Both the position numbers and the translations under genes were made by a program. The notes beneath the pieces are model-generated. The model was not told the DNA's origin, did no database searches, and worked only from the letters and a program-made list of their open reading frames with translations. Positions 1-10,398 of a stretch of 64,000 bases of DNA are shown here, piece by piece (within the stretch, counting starts at the first letter, position 1; each line of letters starts with the position of its first letter). The stretch spans positions 648,001 to 712,000 of the forward strand of contig BSBK01009267.1 of assembly GCA_027943335.1 (NCBI GenBank). Direction: 5' to 3'. The stretch is from Chamaecyparis obtusa (taxonomy: Eukaryota > Streptophyta > Pinopsida > Cupressales > Cupressaceae).

Positions 1-1289
1 TACCATTTTTATGGTATCTTTGCATCTTCTACAGGTATTTGTTAACTGGTTTCAGAAGGTTAATCTCGCTCTAGCTTACAGTGTTATGCAACTGAGATAA
101 TTTTGTTCTATCTTCTTTTATTTTTTATTCAAAGGCTAATACATGTTTTGTTTGCTGTGTTGGAAACTCTCCGAACATTTTTGTCTTCAGTGGTTATGCC
201 TGGATGTCACACTGACAGTGTTTTTATGGCTCCTTGTCAAATCGTTTACTATCAAGGTATGCATCTTCAGTCAAGGTATGGAAAATTGATATTTTCTCTT
301 CTGTGCATATTCTTGAAAGGAATTGAAAACAACTTATCTGCTTTTCAGCATTATTTTGGTTTAGCTATTTGTTGTTTGTTTAAAATGGAGATTGGTGTCT
401 TTTTGACACTTGGGTATTTGATAGCAGTTTGAGTGTAATTAGTTTGTGAATTTGGATATTCATGGCAACATTGTTTTTATGAATTTGGGTTTTCACGACA
501 ACATTAAATAGACTTGGGTATTCACTGCTGCATCTTTCAATGAGTTTGTGGTTCGGTTGTTAGTTACACAGTTTTTGTGTAACAAATCAATTATGATCCT
601 TCAGTTAAAATCAGTTCTTGTGAGATGATCTTTGGTTCTCACTAAGATTCTTTCATGGAGGGTTTTTTGAAAACAACTCTAAAGAAGTTCTTATTTTCGG
701 TTATTAAAATTAGTTTTATGTTGAACTAATATTGCTATTAGTTGCAACATCTGAAGTAACTGTTCTTGTAAATTCTCTTTGGAAAATGTATTTTGGATAC
801 TTCCTATTTAAGAGGAAGATATGGTTGTAAAAGTGTGTGAATTTTTTTGAGAGTGCTCTGATATGAACAATATTAAAAGAATATCTTAAATAATTTGATA
901 TATAAGATGTATGCATTGTAATATGCATACAGTTATATATACAAGTTATATTGACAGAAAATTATCAAAGTGAGAAGTTGAGGGCCATAGCCCAGGAAGG
1001 CAGTTGTAGCTGCTACTGTGTAACAAGGGTTATTGCTCAATAAAATTACAGGTTAGATAGGAGTGGTTTTTCTCCCTATGACAAAACCGTGAGGTTTTGA
1101 GGGTTTCCCACTTGGCAAAAATTTTGTCTTGTCTCTATGATTGAATTACTTTCTATTCTGCTTATTTTCTATTGCTTATGACTTTGTCATTTCACAAGTT
1201 TTGACGTTAAGCTCTGGATTAATCTTGTTAAACTTGTTATGTTCTGATTCACCCCCTCCCCGCTCTCCTAACTATCACCACTTCCAACA
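1..1289 (+). repeat. Copia-A 5' LTR, truncated by the window edge
   Basis: It aligns end to end with 29,457-30,744. It ends in ccaaca, which pairs with the tgttgg that opens the other LTR. The short reading frames inside it are not conserved between the two LTRs and are not genes. Confidence 0.93.
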
Positions 1290-1291
1290 AG

Positions 1292-1303
1292 TGGTATCAG
1301 AGC
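1292..1303 (+). other. Copia-A primer-binding site
   Basis: The sequence tggtatcagagc starts two bases after the LTR end. It is the usual initiator-methionine tRNA primer site of plant Copia elements and fixes both the orientation and the LTR boundary. Confidence 0.9.
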
Positions 1304-1358
1304 TAGGGTCCCTTCTAGGTTTACCTATAGGGATTATCTAGGGATTCTTTGGAAGTAA

Positions 1359-2113
1359 ATGGCTCAAGGAAAGGGTGCTTCTTTGAGCAGAGCTCCATTG
1401 TTTGTTGGTAGTGATTATATTTTTTGGAGAGTGAGAATGGAAGCCTTCATTAATTCTTTAGACATCAATATGTGGGAAGTAGTTGCAAAAAAATATACTG
1501 TTCCTAATGTTGTTCCTACAGATCCTGATGAAAAAACCAAATATGAACTTGACAAAAGAGCAAAATTTGTTATTCTTTGTGGTCTTACTAATTATGTGTT
1601 TGTTAAAGTTATGTACTGTAAATCTACAAATGATATCCGGGATAAATTAGAAACAATTTATCAAGGAGATGAGAAAGTAAAGGAATCAAAATTGATAACG
1701 TTAAAAACTCAATTTGATAATTTGAAGATGAATGAGGATGAAAGTATAGCTACTTATTTTTTACGTGTTGATGAAGTAGTAAATATCATTTCAAAGTTAG
1801 TTAGAATAGTTCTACCTAAATTTGAAACTAAGATCTCTACCTTAGAAGAAAATGATATTTTTTTTCTAAAATGACCTTACATCAGCTGCAAGGAACTTTG
1901 ACTGCATATGAAATGAGAATCAGAAATCAAGTTGCTTCTACTTCAAAAGAAACAACCTTTAAGGCTGAGAAAATAGATGAAAGTGATGTTGATTTAACTA
2001 GTGCCCTAGAAGCATTATTAGTCAGGAAAATGAGAAAGAAATATCAAGAAAAACCTAAGTGTTTTAGTTGTGGTCAACTAGGACATTTTGCTATAAAATG
2101 TACTTATGCTGAT
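1359..2113 (+). pseudogene. Copia-A gag, N-terminal part with CCHC zinc knuckle
   Basis: The capsid/nucleocapsid gene of Copia-A packages element RNA. The ATG at 1,359 follows the primer site by 55 bases and opens MAQGKGASLS, then a typical plant Copia gag (FVGSDYIFWRVRMEAFI, later a region of the UBN2 type). The frame is lost near 1,865 and resumes in another frame at 1,871 (MTLHQLQGTLTAYEMRI), so there is a small frameshift. A zinc knuckle, CFSCGQLGHFAIKC, lies at about 2,061-2,102. The frame is cut at 2,113 by the Gypsy-B insertion and continues at 12,853. Confidence 0.88.
2109..2113. other. Target-site duplication of Gypsy-B, left copy
   Basis: ctgat here is repeated at 12,848-12,852 immediately outside the other LTR. 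It proves a single insertion event into the Copia-A gag. Confidence 0.85.
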
Positions 2114-3184
2114 TGTTAGTAAACATATTTGTCCTTTCTTGTTTCTTGTGGAAATAAATCTTAAGGCCCAGATGATGAACAATATCTGGCTACAATAGTT
2201 GAAAAGCTATTTTTTGATTACCGGCTTTTCTCTGAATTGCTAGGTACAGCTCCCTATGTGAATGGTATTCAAGGAATTATGTTTTGTTCCTAAAACTAAT
2301 TCGGGGTATGATCTTAACCCGAGAGTAGAAGAGGAAAACCAAATTAAGTGTAACCAGAACTTAATTCAAGTAAGGAAAGCTTTCTATCTATGAACCAAGT
2401 TGCAGAACTCACACATACTATGAGTCCATACACTCAGTGTCTAACCAATCTACAACAATTTCTAGCAGAAATATAAATGAAATGATTAAAGAATTCTAAT
2501 GAATCCTTCTTTGAACACCCCAAAGCACATCCTACTGTGGTTTATTCATATCCTCATGACAAAAGAAAGAAACATCTTTCCTTTTCTTCTGTAATTTGGA
2601 TTTAAAGAAAGAAACATAGAAGCAACAACTTCTAACTAAATGGAATAGAAAATCATTGACATAAAACACTCTTCAATTGACTCTGCAACATCAAGTCTCT
2701 TACACCAACAATTTTTCTGACCCTTTTATTAACTTCTTTCAAAGAATTTATAGAGTTTACAATGTATCATGCTCGTAGGGACTGATGACCTTTCAATTTT
2801 CATGAATACAAAGAGATTGGGAACAAGCAACTTCAAAAATACAATGAAGAGGAATCAATTTGACTCTGTCCCTTCACCTTCGCTCACTAATATTAATCTC
2901 TTCCAATACATCATCTTAATCAATTTAATTATTTCTCTATTCTGAATCCTTCCTGATTCATCCTTTATATTAAGTTGATCCTCATAAAACATATTACAGA
3001 ATAGCACTGATTATCCTTTAGACCTATAGTGCTTTGCCCATTTTCCACACGTCAAAGTTAATTGCGAGCACGATTATAACTTAAAGCACATGCGTATAAC
3101 TTTAGATAATCAAAGTTTCTCTTTTTTTTTCAACATTGGCTCAGATCATTGTATTATACATTTGTGGTTTAAAAAAAATGGACT

Positions 3185-3440
3185 GGTTGCATGATCGCAA
3201 GACCAAGAAAACTGCCTTGCGATCATGCGACAAGGCATAACACAAAGCGGGTAGTTGCAGAGGAAGTGCGGAAAAGGACAAGGAAGATTAGAAAGGTGCC
3301 CAGCTAGCATCCATGTCCTCCAACATTAAGCATCACAAATATTTCAAATGCTGTTATGTGCCAAATTTCCATCCATCCGGCATTAACTATTTACCTTTTC
3401 GCATGATCGCATAGCAATATTTTAATCCATGCGATCATGC
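3185..3440. repeat. Two LTR stem-loops with a GCATGATCGCA / TGCGATCATGC core (left LTR of Gypsy-B)
   Basis: Hairpin 1 pairs 3,185-3,201 with 3,217-3,233 around a short loop. Hairpin 2 pairs gcatgatcgcat at 3,401-3,412 with atgcgatcatgc at 3,429-3,440. The same pair occurs in the other LTR (11,543-11,592 and 11,761-11,800), and related hairpins occur in the Gypsy-D LTRs. Confidence 0.75.
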
Positions 3441-3647
3441 AACCGCTCTTTTCTAACCCAACACAAGCAGCATAGTACTGCCACTCTCCATCACCTGCCA
3501 TTTCCACCTCAGCATTCCCATGTCTTGGGAGCATCTCTCTCCATGTATCACCAAACATTGGCCCTTGTCAATAATAACTTGCACTGGGTAATTTGTAACA
3601 TTTTAGGTACACCAGTTAGATATAAAAGAAATACCCTGCAGTCATAC

Positions 3648-3850
3648 TTTGCAAAAAGAACCTTTCCTGTTCCAGGTTCTCCATAGAGGATAACTTCTTT
3701 TGGAGGCTTTATACCAATGTCTTCATACAATTCAAAATGAGTCAAAGGAAGCTCCACTGCTTCTTTAATTTCTCAAATTTGAGCATCTAAACTTCCAATG
3801 TCTGCATATCACTACAGTGGTGCTTTCTCGACCTTCATCACTGATACCAT
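3648..3850 (-). pseudogene. Captured exon of a 26S proteasome ATPase (RPT2-like) gene inside the Gypsy-B left LTR
   Basis: RPT2 is one of six AAA ATPases in the base of the 19S proteasome cap. The - strand encodes a stretch matching the RPT2 family from MVSVMKVEKAPL through [11 protein letters not shown] to [20 protein letters not shown], ending in the Walker A motif GEPGTGK and then FAK. The frame then meets a GTATGA donor-like sequence at 3,647, so the capture looks like genomic DNA with an intron start. Three stops (two consecutive after KAPL, one after DAQI) break this copy. It lies in the same orientation as Gypsy-B transcription. It is an LTR passenger, not a working gene. Confidence 0.85.
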
Positions 3851-4551
3851 GGAAATATACCTCATTTTGCAAAAGAACTTAGATATAATTCAATCTATGT
3901 ATGTCCAAGTTTCTGCTCTTGAAGGTTGATGTCAAATCAGTAGATATAATGCTATCAGTTGCTTGATGTTGGGATCAACAGTGTATTATTCCCATGTAAT
4001 CACCTTCTCATTCTAAAATTATCTAGGAACACTTCTTGAGACCCCTTTAGATTACAAATTTTTAATAGAAATCAATGTCTTCAGATGCAATGTCTTCTTC
4101 AATTGGATTGTACACACTGCAATATGAAGTGGAATTCTGAATAGTCTAATGCTAGCTCTATCCCTACATTATTCATATGAGGGATCTTTTCTCTAATTTC
4201 TTGTGAATGTGTAGAGAGCATGACTTTCAATCATCATTCTTCTTGAGAAAGAACATCAATAGGAGCACATTATCCTTGCCGGGTTAGGATCTATAACCTA
4301 CCCATTATGACAAGACTTCCAAATAATCCACCCGGCTAGAAAAGATAAGACAATAGCAGGGGAACCTTGACAAGGATAGCCTATCCAATGAAAGACTTAG
4401 ACCTAGACTGAGACATGACCAAACCTAACTATGAGATCAAAATCTTCCACTTTGACAGCATGGTTATGGGGTGAAAAGTGGGACAATAGCAGGCTCTGAC
4501 TGGGGACTTAAACATTCCCATGTTTAAGAAATGAATCCTGAATCTCTGGTT

Positions 4552-5718
4552 TCACAAAAAGGTAAACAAAGAGGGCGGCAACACAACAAAACTAAAGGAG
4601 GAACAAAGGAAAAGGAAACAAGGAAAAGCAACTAACCTAGAGAACACAAAGGAGCAAAACAAAACTATGTACAATACAGGGGTTACCTGTTTTAAATTTT
4701 CCATTTGATAATGTTTTAAGTCCTGACCATTGAAGGTCAGCGGTAGTACCTCACCATCTTGATAAGGCAACTTGAAAGAATTATTTCCCAATGCTTGGTG
4801 AATCACAAATGGTCCTTTCCACAGGCTGTCAAACTTCTTATGCATTCCTTTAGGAGCATTACGTTTATCCCATAGCAGCACACTATCACCTATAATGAAT
4901 TTCCATGGCCTTGCCTTCTTATCAAATATCTCCTTCACTCACATCTGATATTGAGTAATATGATCAACTATCTCTGCTCTTTCCTCTTCCAGCTTGCTCA
5001 AATAAAGAATCCTTTTTTCTAGACCATCTTTATATATGTCATCTTCAATCACCATCCTTAATTTGTTTGTGGCCAGTTCCAAAGGTAAATGAAGATTTGC
5101 TTCAGTCCCATAAACAAGCTCAAAAGGTGATATACCAATTGCTCTTTTTGGTGTTACCCTGTCTGCCCATGCCTCATAAATCTTTTTATGCCAATTTTTT
5201 TGATTATCTGATACTAACTTCTTAACAATATTGATCAGATTTTTGTTACTGGATTCAGCCTAGCCATTTCCTTGTGGGAAATAATCCGATGAATGACCAA
5301 CAGTAATTCCATATTCAAAATAAAAACTAGTGATTTCAAGTGAAGAAAAATAAGTGGCATTATCCATCACTAATTTAAGTGGAACACCAAACCAGACCAG
5401 TATATTTTCTTTAAGAAATTCACATACCACTTCAGAAGTCACCTTCGTTGCCTTGGCTTCCACCCACTTGGTGAAGTAGTCAATGGCGGTGATTATGTAC
5501 TGATGACCAATGCTGGATACTGGATTGATTAGCCCGATGAAATCAAGGCCCCATTGCTGGAAAGGTTCTTCAATAATGAGAGGCTTTAATGGAAGAGTAG
5601 CTAATTGAGGACGCCCTATAAACATTCTGCATTTTTCACACTTGGCTACCCAGGCATATGCATCTTTGAACATACCGGGCCAATAATAACATTGTCTCAG
5701 TATTTTAAATGTTGTCAT
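4552..5718 (-). pseudogene. Gypsy-B integrase and C-terminal domain
   Basis: Integrase inserts the element cDNA into the host genome. The - strand opens with the end of an H2C2 zinc region (CEKCRMF), then the core: QQWGLDFIGLINPVS with the first Asp, TAIDYFTKWVEAKAT, and LKLVMDNATYFSS with the second Asp. At about 5,257 an in-frame TAG replaces the Gln expected in NGQAE, and the same frame continues. The C-terminal module (ARPWKFIIGDSVLLWDKR, then LWKGPFVIHQAL) resembles the GPY/F module that follows Gypsy integrases. A hydrophobic tail runs to 4,552. Further stops make it non-functional. Confidence 0.88.
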
Positions 5719-5746
5719 GGAAAGTCTTCAATAATTTTTCCTGCTG

Positions 5747-7440
5747 CTACTTATCTACATATCTGAGGAAAGTGCCATCAATTGCCTTCTTGAATAGCTT
5801 GCCATCCCAAATCACAAACTTAGCTGCCTTTAACCTGAGATCTCTTCTTTGTCTTGACATCATGGCTTCTAGACATTCTCCATATGTTAGGAAGTAAGCA
5901 ATGTCTTCAAACCATGTATCCCGAAGACCCACAGCTAGAACTAGTTGTTTTTCTTCAGATCCTTCTAGTTCTTTTTCAGCTTTATCCTCTGCAATTCCTC
6001 TACACAAAGCATTACCCTTTATCAGTTTAGTAGGGTGAATTTCTATATCATATTCTTGCATTTTTTTTATCCATGAACCTCTGGTATTGCATCCCACCTC
6101 TTGCTACATTAGCAAACTTTTAACTACTACATCTGGCACATAAACTACAAAATGTGAATGGAAGATGTAAAATCTAAATTTTTCAATGCCTTGACCACTA
6201 AAAATGCATGATTTTCAATCTGAGAATATTTTAACTCATGATTTTTTAGAGGAACGCTCATAAAAGCAATTGGAGCTTGTATGTCTTCATCATTTTTCTG
6301 CATTAGTATGGCAGATAAAGTATTTTTGGAGGCATAACAGTAAATAATAAAATCTCTGCTATAATCTGGATAACATAATACTGGAGCATGAGCAATGGCA
6401 TTTTTAATATTTTGAAAAGCTTGCTTACCTTCTTCACTCCACTTAAAATTTGAATTACCTTTCATCATATCTATGATGCATTTAGTTGTTTCAGCAAAGT
6501 CTGGTATAAAACACCTAAGGAAATTAACTTGGCCAAAGAATGATTTAACTCCTATTTTATTTACTGGCAGACTTAATCTTCTGATGGCTTCAACACACTC
6601 TGGATCAATTCTGATTCCTTCTTGAGAGACTATACGGCCAAGAAGTTTTCCTTTCGTTACACAAAACACAGACTTCTTTGGATTGAGAGAAATCCCATCA
6701 TCTCGACATCTCTACAATACTTTTCTCAAATCCTCAATGTGATCCTTTCTTTTCTTTGAAAATATAGTAAGATCATCTAAATATATTACTATGATTTGAT
6801 CCTTCAAATCAGCAAATGTCTTACTCATGCATCTCTGAAAGGTGGCACCAACATTGATGAGCCCAAAAGGAATTTGGCAGTATGCAAATGTACCCCATGG
6901 TGTAGTAAATGTCATCTTATGCTGATCTTTTTCTTCAACTTCAACATGATTGTAACCAGAGAATCCATCAAGCATGGACATCATTTCTGATCCAACCACT
7001 GTCTGCAGCAAGTAATCCATATTGGGAAGTGCAAAGTTATCCTTAAGAGATGCCTGATTCAAATTCTGGAAATCAACACAAATTCTGATTTCTCCGTTCT
7101 TCTAACACACTGGCACTATATTAGCTATCCATGTGGAGTGATGGATAGGATAAATGATCCGAGCTTTCAGCATTTTACCCACCTCTTAGAATATGGCATT
7201 TGCAACTTTAGAATTATAATTTCTTTACTTCTATCGGAAAGGCACTACATCAGGCTTCAAAAGAATCTGATGTTTCACTTTTCCACCTCCATAGCTTTTC
7301 AAATCTTCATAGCTCCAAGTAAAAATGTCTCTTTATTCTAGAAAGAGCAGCCTGGTAGCTTCTTTCTCTTCAAGTGAACAACATTTGCCAATATTAATCA
7401 ACTTAGGATTATCATCATCACCAATATTTACTCCTTCATA
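5747..7440 (-). pseudogene. Gypsy-B reverse transcriptase and Gypsy RNase H
   Basis: This copies element RNA to DNA and degrades the RNA strand. On the - strand the lead-in EDLKSYGGGKVKHQI (near 7,300) is followed by the RT: ICVDFQNLNQASLKDN, FSGYNHVEVEEKDQHKMTF, TTPWGTFAYCQIPFGL and the catalytic YLDD box at about 6,780. The thumb and connection follow (6,669-6,300: GRIVSQEGIRIDPECVEAI, FFGQVNFLRCFIPDF). The RNase H is FIIYCYASKNTLSAILMQ with KNHELKYSQIENHAF. Frame breaks occur near 7,100, 6,710 and 6,140. Confidence 0.9.
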
Positions 7441-7473
7441 CTCACCAGTGTTAGGCTCTTTTCTTGCTCTTTT

Positions 7474-8160
7474 CTATTTTATATAAGCATCATGCCTATT
7501 AAACAACCTCTCTAAAGATACAAAATAAGGAGGAATAATATCACCTAGTACTTGAACTTCATTAACTTGCTTTTCATTTAATCCATGGCTGGAACATTCC
7601 TCATCTTTTTCATGTTGATATTTAGAATTGATTTTGCCATTTTCTAGAAACAATTGCAAGCTTTTTGCATCCTCAAACACCTGCCATGAATCTATATTAT
7701 CTGGGATAGCAGCTCGATATACAACTTCAATCTGATATTTCTTGTTTTTAAAGTTTGGATGAGGCAACAACAAAGTCACAGAGACAGCCAATGAATCAGC
7801 TTTGGTATTCAGCTCTCTTGGTATTGCTTCAATAGAAAAGGCGTCCAAACCTTCTATCTGATCCCAAACTTTATTTCTGTAGTTTTTTAATCTGTGATTC
7901 TTCACTGAATATTTTCCTCTAACTTGTCTCACAATAAGCTCTGCATCACCTCAAGCTTTCAGCACTTTAACACCTTTTTCTTTTGCTGCTGCTAATCCCA
8001 GTAGTAAGGCTTCATATTCAGTGGTATTATTGGTATTTCCAAACTCTAATTTGAATGACATAGGTTCAGGTTCTCCTTTAGGAGGAATCAATACAACACC
8101 TGCACCTGATCCTCATGAAGAACAACTTCCATCAAATTCAAGAACCCATAAGTCTGATAA
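7474..8160 (-). pseudogene. Gypsy-B additional (archaeal/plant-type) RNase H, upstream of RT
   Basis: A second RNase H domain, distinct from the one after the RT. On the - strand it reads LWVLEFDGSCSS then GSGAGVVL, NNTTEYEALLLGLAAAKE, GDAELIVRQVRGKYSVKNHR, and IPRELNTKADSLAVS, the usual order of acidic residues and motifs in RVT_3-type RNase H. Stops occur at about 8,113 and 7,953. It lies between the protease (ends 8,251) and the RT (starts about 7,440). In the well-known Tat order the extra RNase H follows the RT-RNase H. A linker with VYRAAIPDNIDSWQVFED leads into the RT. Confidence 0.85.
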
Positions 8161-8250
8161 TTCCTTTTCTTCACCTGATTTCTTTTCATTACCATCTTCT
8201 TCCTTATTCCCGTTTAGAGATTCTTTAGTAAATAGCATGTAATTACCAAA

Positions 8251-8784
8251 TTATAGTTCTTGATAAAGTATTTGAGCCTTAGGATCGTCTGATTTCATGA
8301 CTGTATACTTCACCTTTTCGTTAGGCTCCAATCTGATTTTCTTATTCCTAATTGGTATGACAGCATGAGACCAATCCAAGTTTATTTCCCCTCCTAGGTC
8401 TCTACAAAAACCTCTACTTAAGAGAATTCCATAGCTTGCCAGAATGTCAGCTACCAGGATAGTCATCAACAATTTATTTTTAGGATGAGACGCCAAAGCC
8501 ACCTGTGCATCCTTGATTTGACCAATTAAAGGAACTTGTTTGGCATCCATCGAATAATATTTCCCATACACCTTAGTGAGATTAAGATTCAAAGCTTTGG
8601 CTACAAAATAAGGCATGACATTATCTGATGCACCTGAATCTATTATATAATTACTTAATTTGCATCCATTAACATAGAGTGAAACATAGAAGGGAGGAGG
8701 TTTTTGTCTAAGCAATGTTGCTAACACAGTAGATTCTTCTTCTTTAAAAAAATCAGCTATTAATGTCTCATCCCCTTCTACCAC
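8251..8784 (-). pseudogene. Gypsy-B aspartic protease
   Basis: Processes the element polyprotein. An open stretch of 177 codons contains the retropepsin active site IIDSGASDNVMP (about 8,607-8,642) and a downstream ILVADILASYGILLSRGFCR flap/C-terminal region. The same frame runs a little further toward the additional RNase H after a stop. The open frame itself is undamaged, but upstream and downstream breaks separate it from gag and pol. Confidence 0.85.
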
Positions 8785-9024
8785 AGTAGCACTATTATTT
8801 AATTCTAAAACATTTCCTTTACATCATTCTACTAATCTTTTAAATTCTAAAGGATGCGATTTTAAATAATCTAGAAAAGAAATCTGAATTTTAGATTCTT
8901 CACAGAATTGAACAGCATCAAAAGATAATTTATCTTTACCTGGCTGAGAGCTTGACACCTTCTGATCAGTATTAGCATCATTTATCATAGGACTAGGATC
9001 ACTTTTATGAGGCTGAGTGGAAGA

Positions 9025-9334
9025 CTAATTTTTTAATTTCTGATTCCGAGTGAGCACCGTATATGAATTTCCATCAATAGTAGCAAAACATTCACCTTTA
9101 GATTCAGAATAAGATTCATACTCCACAAATAAATTTCTAGAGTCACTTGTTGAGTATGTATCCTCTTCTTCAACAGGAGCTGCTATATTCAGTTCATTGG
9201 TGGTCAATAACTACATCATACGGGCAATTCCTGGATAGTTCTCATTAATGTGATCTATAGTCAAATGAAACACGCACATGTTTCCTTTTTTTTGGTGCGG
9301 CTTCAATCTGCAACCTAGGTTGAGGGCCTGTAAG
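9025..9334 (-). pseudogene. Gypsy-B gag-protease linker
   Basis: This short acidic stretch encodes VEEEDTYSTSDSRN and YESYSESKGEC. It is preceded by a Cys/His cluster (MCVFHLTIDH) that resembles a degenerate zinc finger. It has no catalytic motif. It connects gag to the protease in the element polyprotein and is broken by stops at both ends. Confidence 0.55.
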
Positions 9335-10156
9335 TTATGGAAATCTATTGTCCATGTTTCTTCCAGGCATATTTTGAAAATTACGCTGATTAGAATTATT
9401 GAATCCTGGTAATTGCCTTTTCATAGCAATCAATTCATTGGATAATTTTTGAATCATTTCATCAGATGACGAGGTACTACTTGAACTTCCTTTATTTTGT
9501 AACTCTCTTTTCCATTTTCCTACTGAAATTAAATCTTCTTCACATTTGATAGCTTTCTTTTGTGCATCCACTAAATCTATGGGATGTGCCTTTCTCAACT
9601 CATAATTTATATCCAAAGGCATTGCACTTATGAAAAATGTTTTAAGATTACCAGCAGTAGGTCTATCTGCAATAGGGATTCTACTAACAATCTTATTGAA
9701 GGCAGCTACAAAATCCCTCATGCTCATTTGAGGCTATTTTTTGATTGATGTCAATTGTGTCAATAAATGATGCTCATCTTTTGCTATCTTAAAATGATCC
9801 TCAAATGCTATTCTCATCGCATTCCAATTGGTGATAGAACCATCATCCAGATGATAAAACCAATCCACTGCACTGTCTGTTAAAATCTCAACAAATAATC
9901 TCATAGCAACGTCCTCATGTACCACCCCTAAAATATGAGTAGCAGCAAAGAAGGCTTTAATATGTTCACCAGTGGTTAATTTCCTGTCTCCTGAAAAATT
10001 AGGGAAATTTTTTCTTGATCCAGCAGGGAGTGGATGATAAGCTGCTAGTGCTAATGGTCCTACAGCAGGAGCCCATGGAGTAGCCATGTCAATCCTAGCA
10101 TAGTATGGTGGAAAATTAACAACTGGAGGAGTAGTGGTACCGTGAAGTGTTAACAC
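9335..10156 (-). pseudogene. Gypsy-B gag
   Basis: Capsid protein. On the - strand it starts near 10,156 and shows the retrotransposon gag core: NFPNFSGDRKLTTGEHIKAF, HEDVAMRLFVEILTDSAVDW, then after one in-frame stop at 9,734 the same frame resumes with MSMRDFVAAFNKIVSRIP and ends at 9,335. The motif HEDVAMRLFV also occurs in the Gypsy-D gag, which supports a relationship between the two families. Confidence 0.88.
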
Positions 10157-10374
10157 TTGACAAGTGTTTTATGAAGTGCTTTGATTTCTAACAGGAGAAG
10201 AAGGCCTACTCTGACTTTTCCTTTCTCCTTTCTTTCTAGGAACTTATAGGATGGGAAAACCAAGCTCTGCTAATGTATCAAATGTAGAATCTCATCCACC
10301 CTCTTCTCTGGTACTCCTGAGGAATCTTATTCACTCCAGGATTATGTAGCTTACTGATCAAATGACTGTTTGTG

Positions 10375-10392
10375 TCCCCAGCAGAGTCACCA
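10375..10392 (-). other. Gypsy-B primer-binding site
   Basis: On the - strand this reads TGGTGACTCTGCTGGGGA, a few bases inside the LTR end. Primer sites begin with TGG, complementary to the tRNA CCA tail. A closely related site is found in Gypsy-D. The tRNA is not assigned here. Confidence 0.75.
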
Positions 10393-10398
10393 AAATTT

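Larger units (their letters stand above)
2114..4488 (-). repeat. Gypsy-B 3' LTR
   Basis: Direct repeat of 10,399-12,847, about 2.4 kb. It lacks roughly 74 bp present in the other copy (around 11,205-11,280, expected near 2,925). It contains the RPT2-like exon and two hairpins described separately. Confidence 0.9.

Noticed and set aside
103..432. 109-codon hydrophobic frame (+) in the left Copia-A LTR, partly repeated at 29,559-29,784
   Set aside because: The frame is not conserved in the second LTR (shifted and shortened). It is LTR sequence, not a gene.
3548..3757. The RPT2-like frame read as a functional proteasome gene
   Set aside because: Only part of one exon is present, it sits in both LTRs of a retrotransposon, and the left copy has stops.
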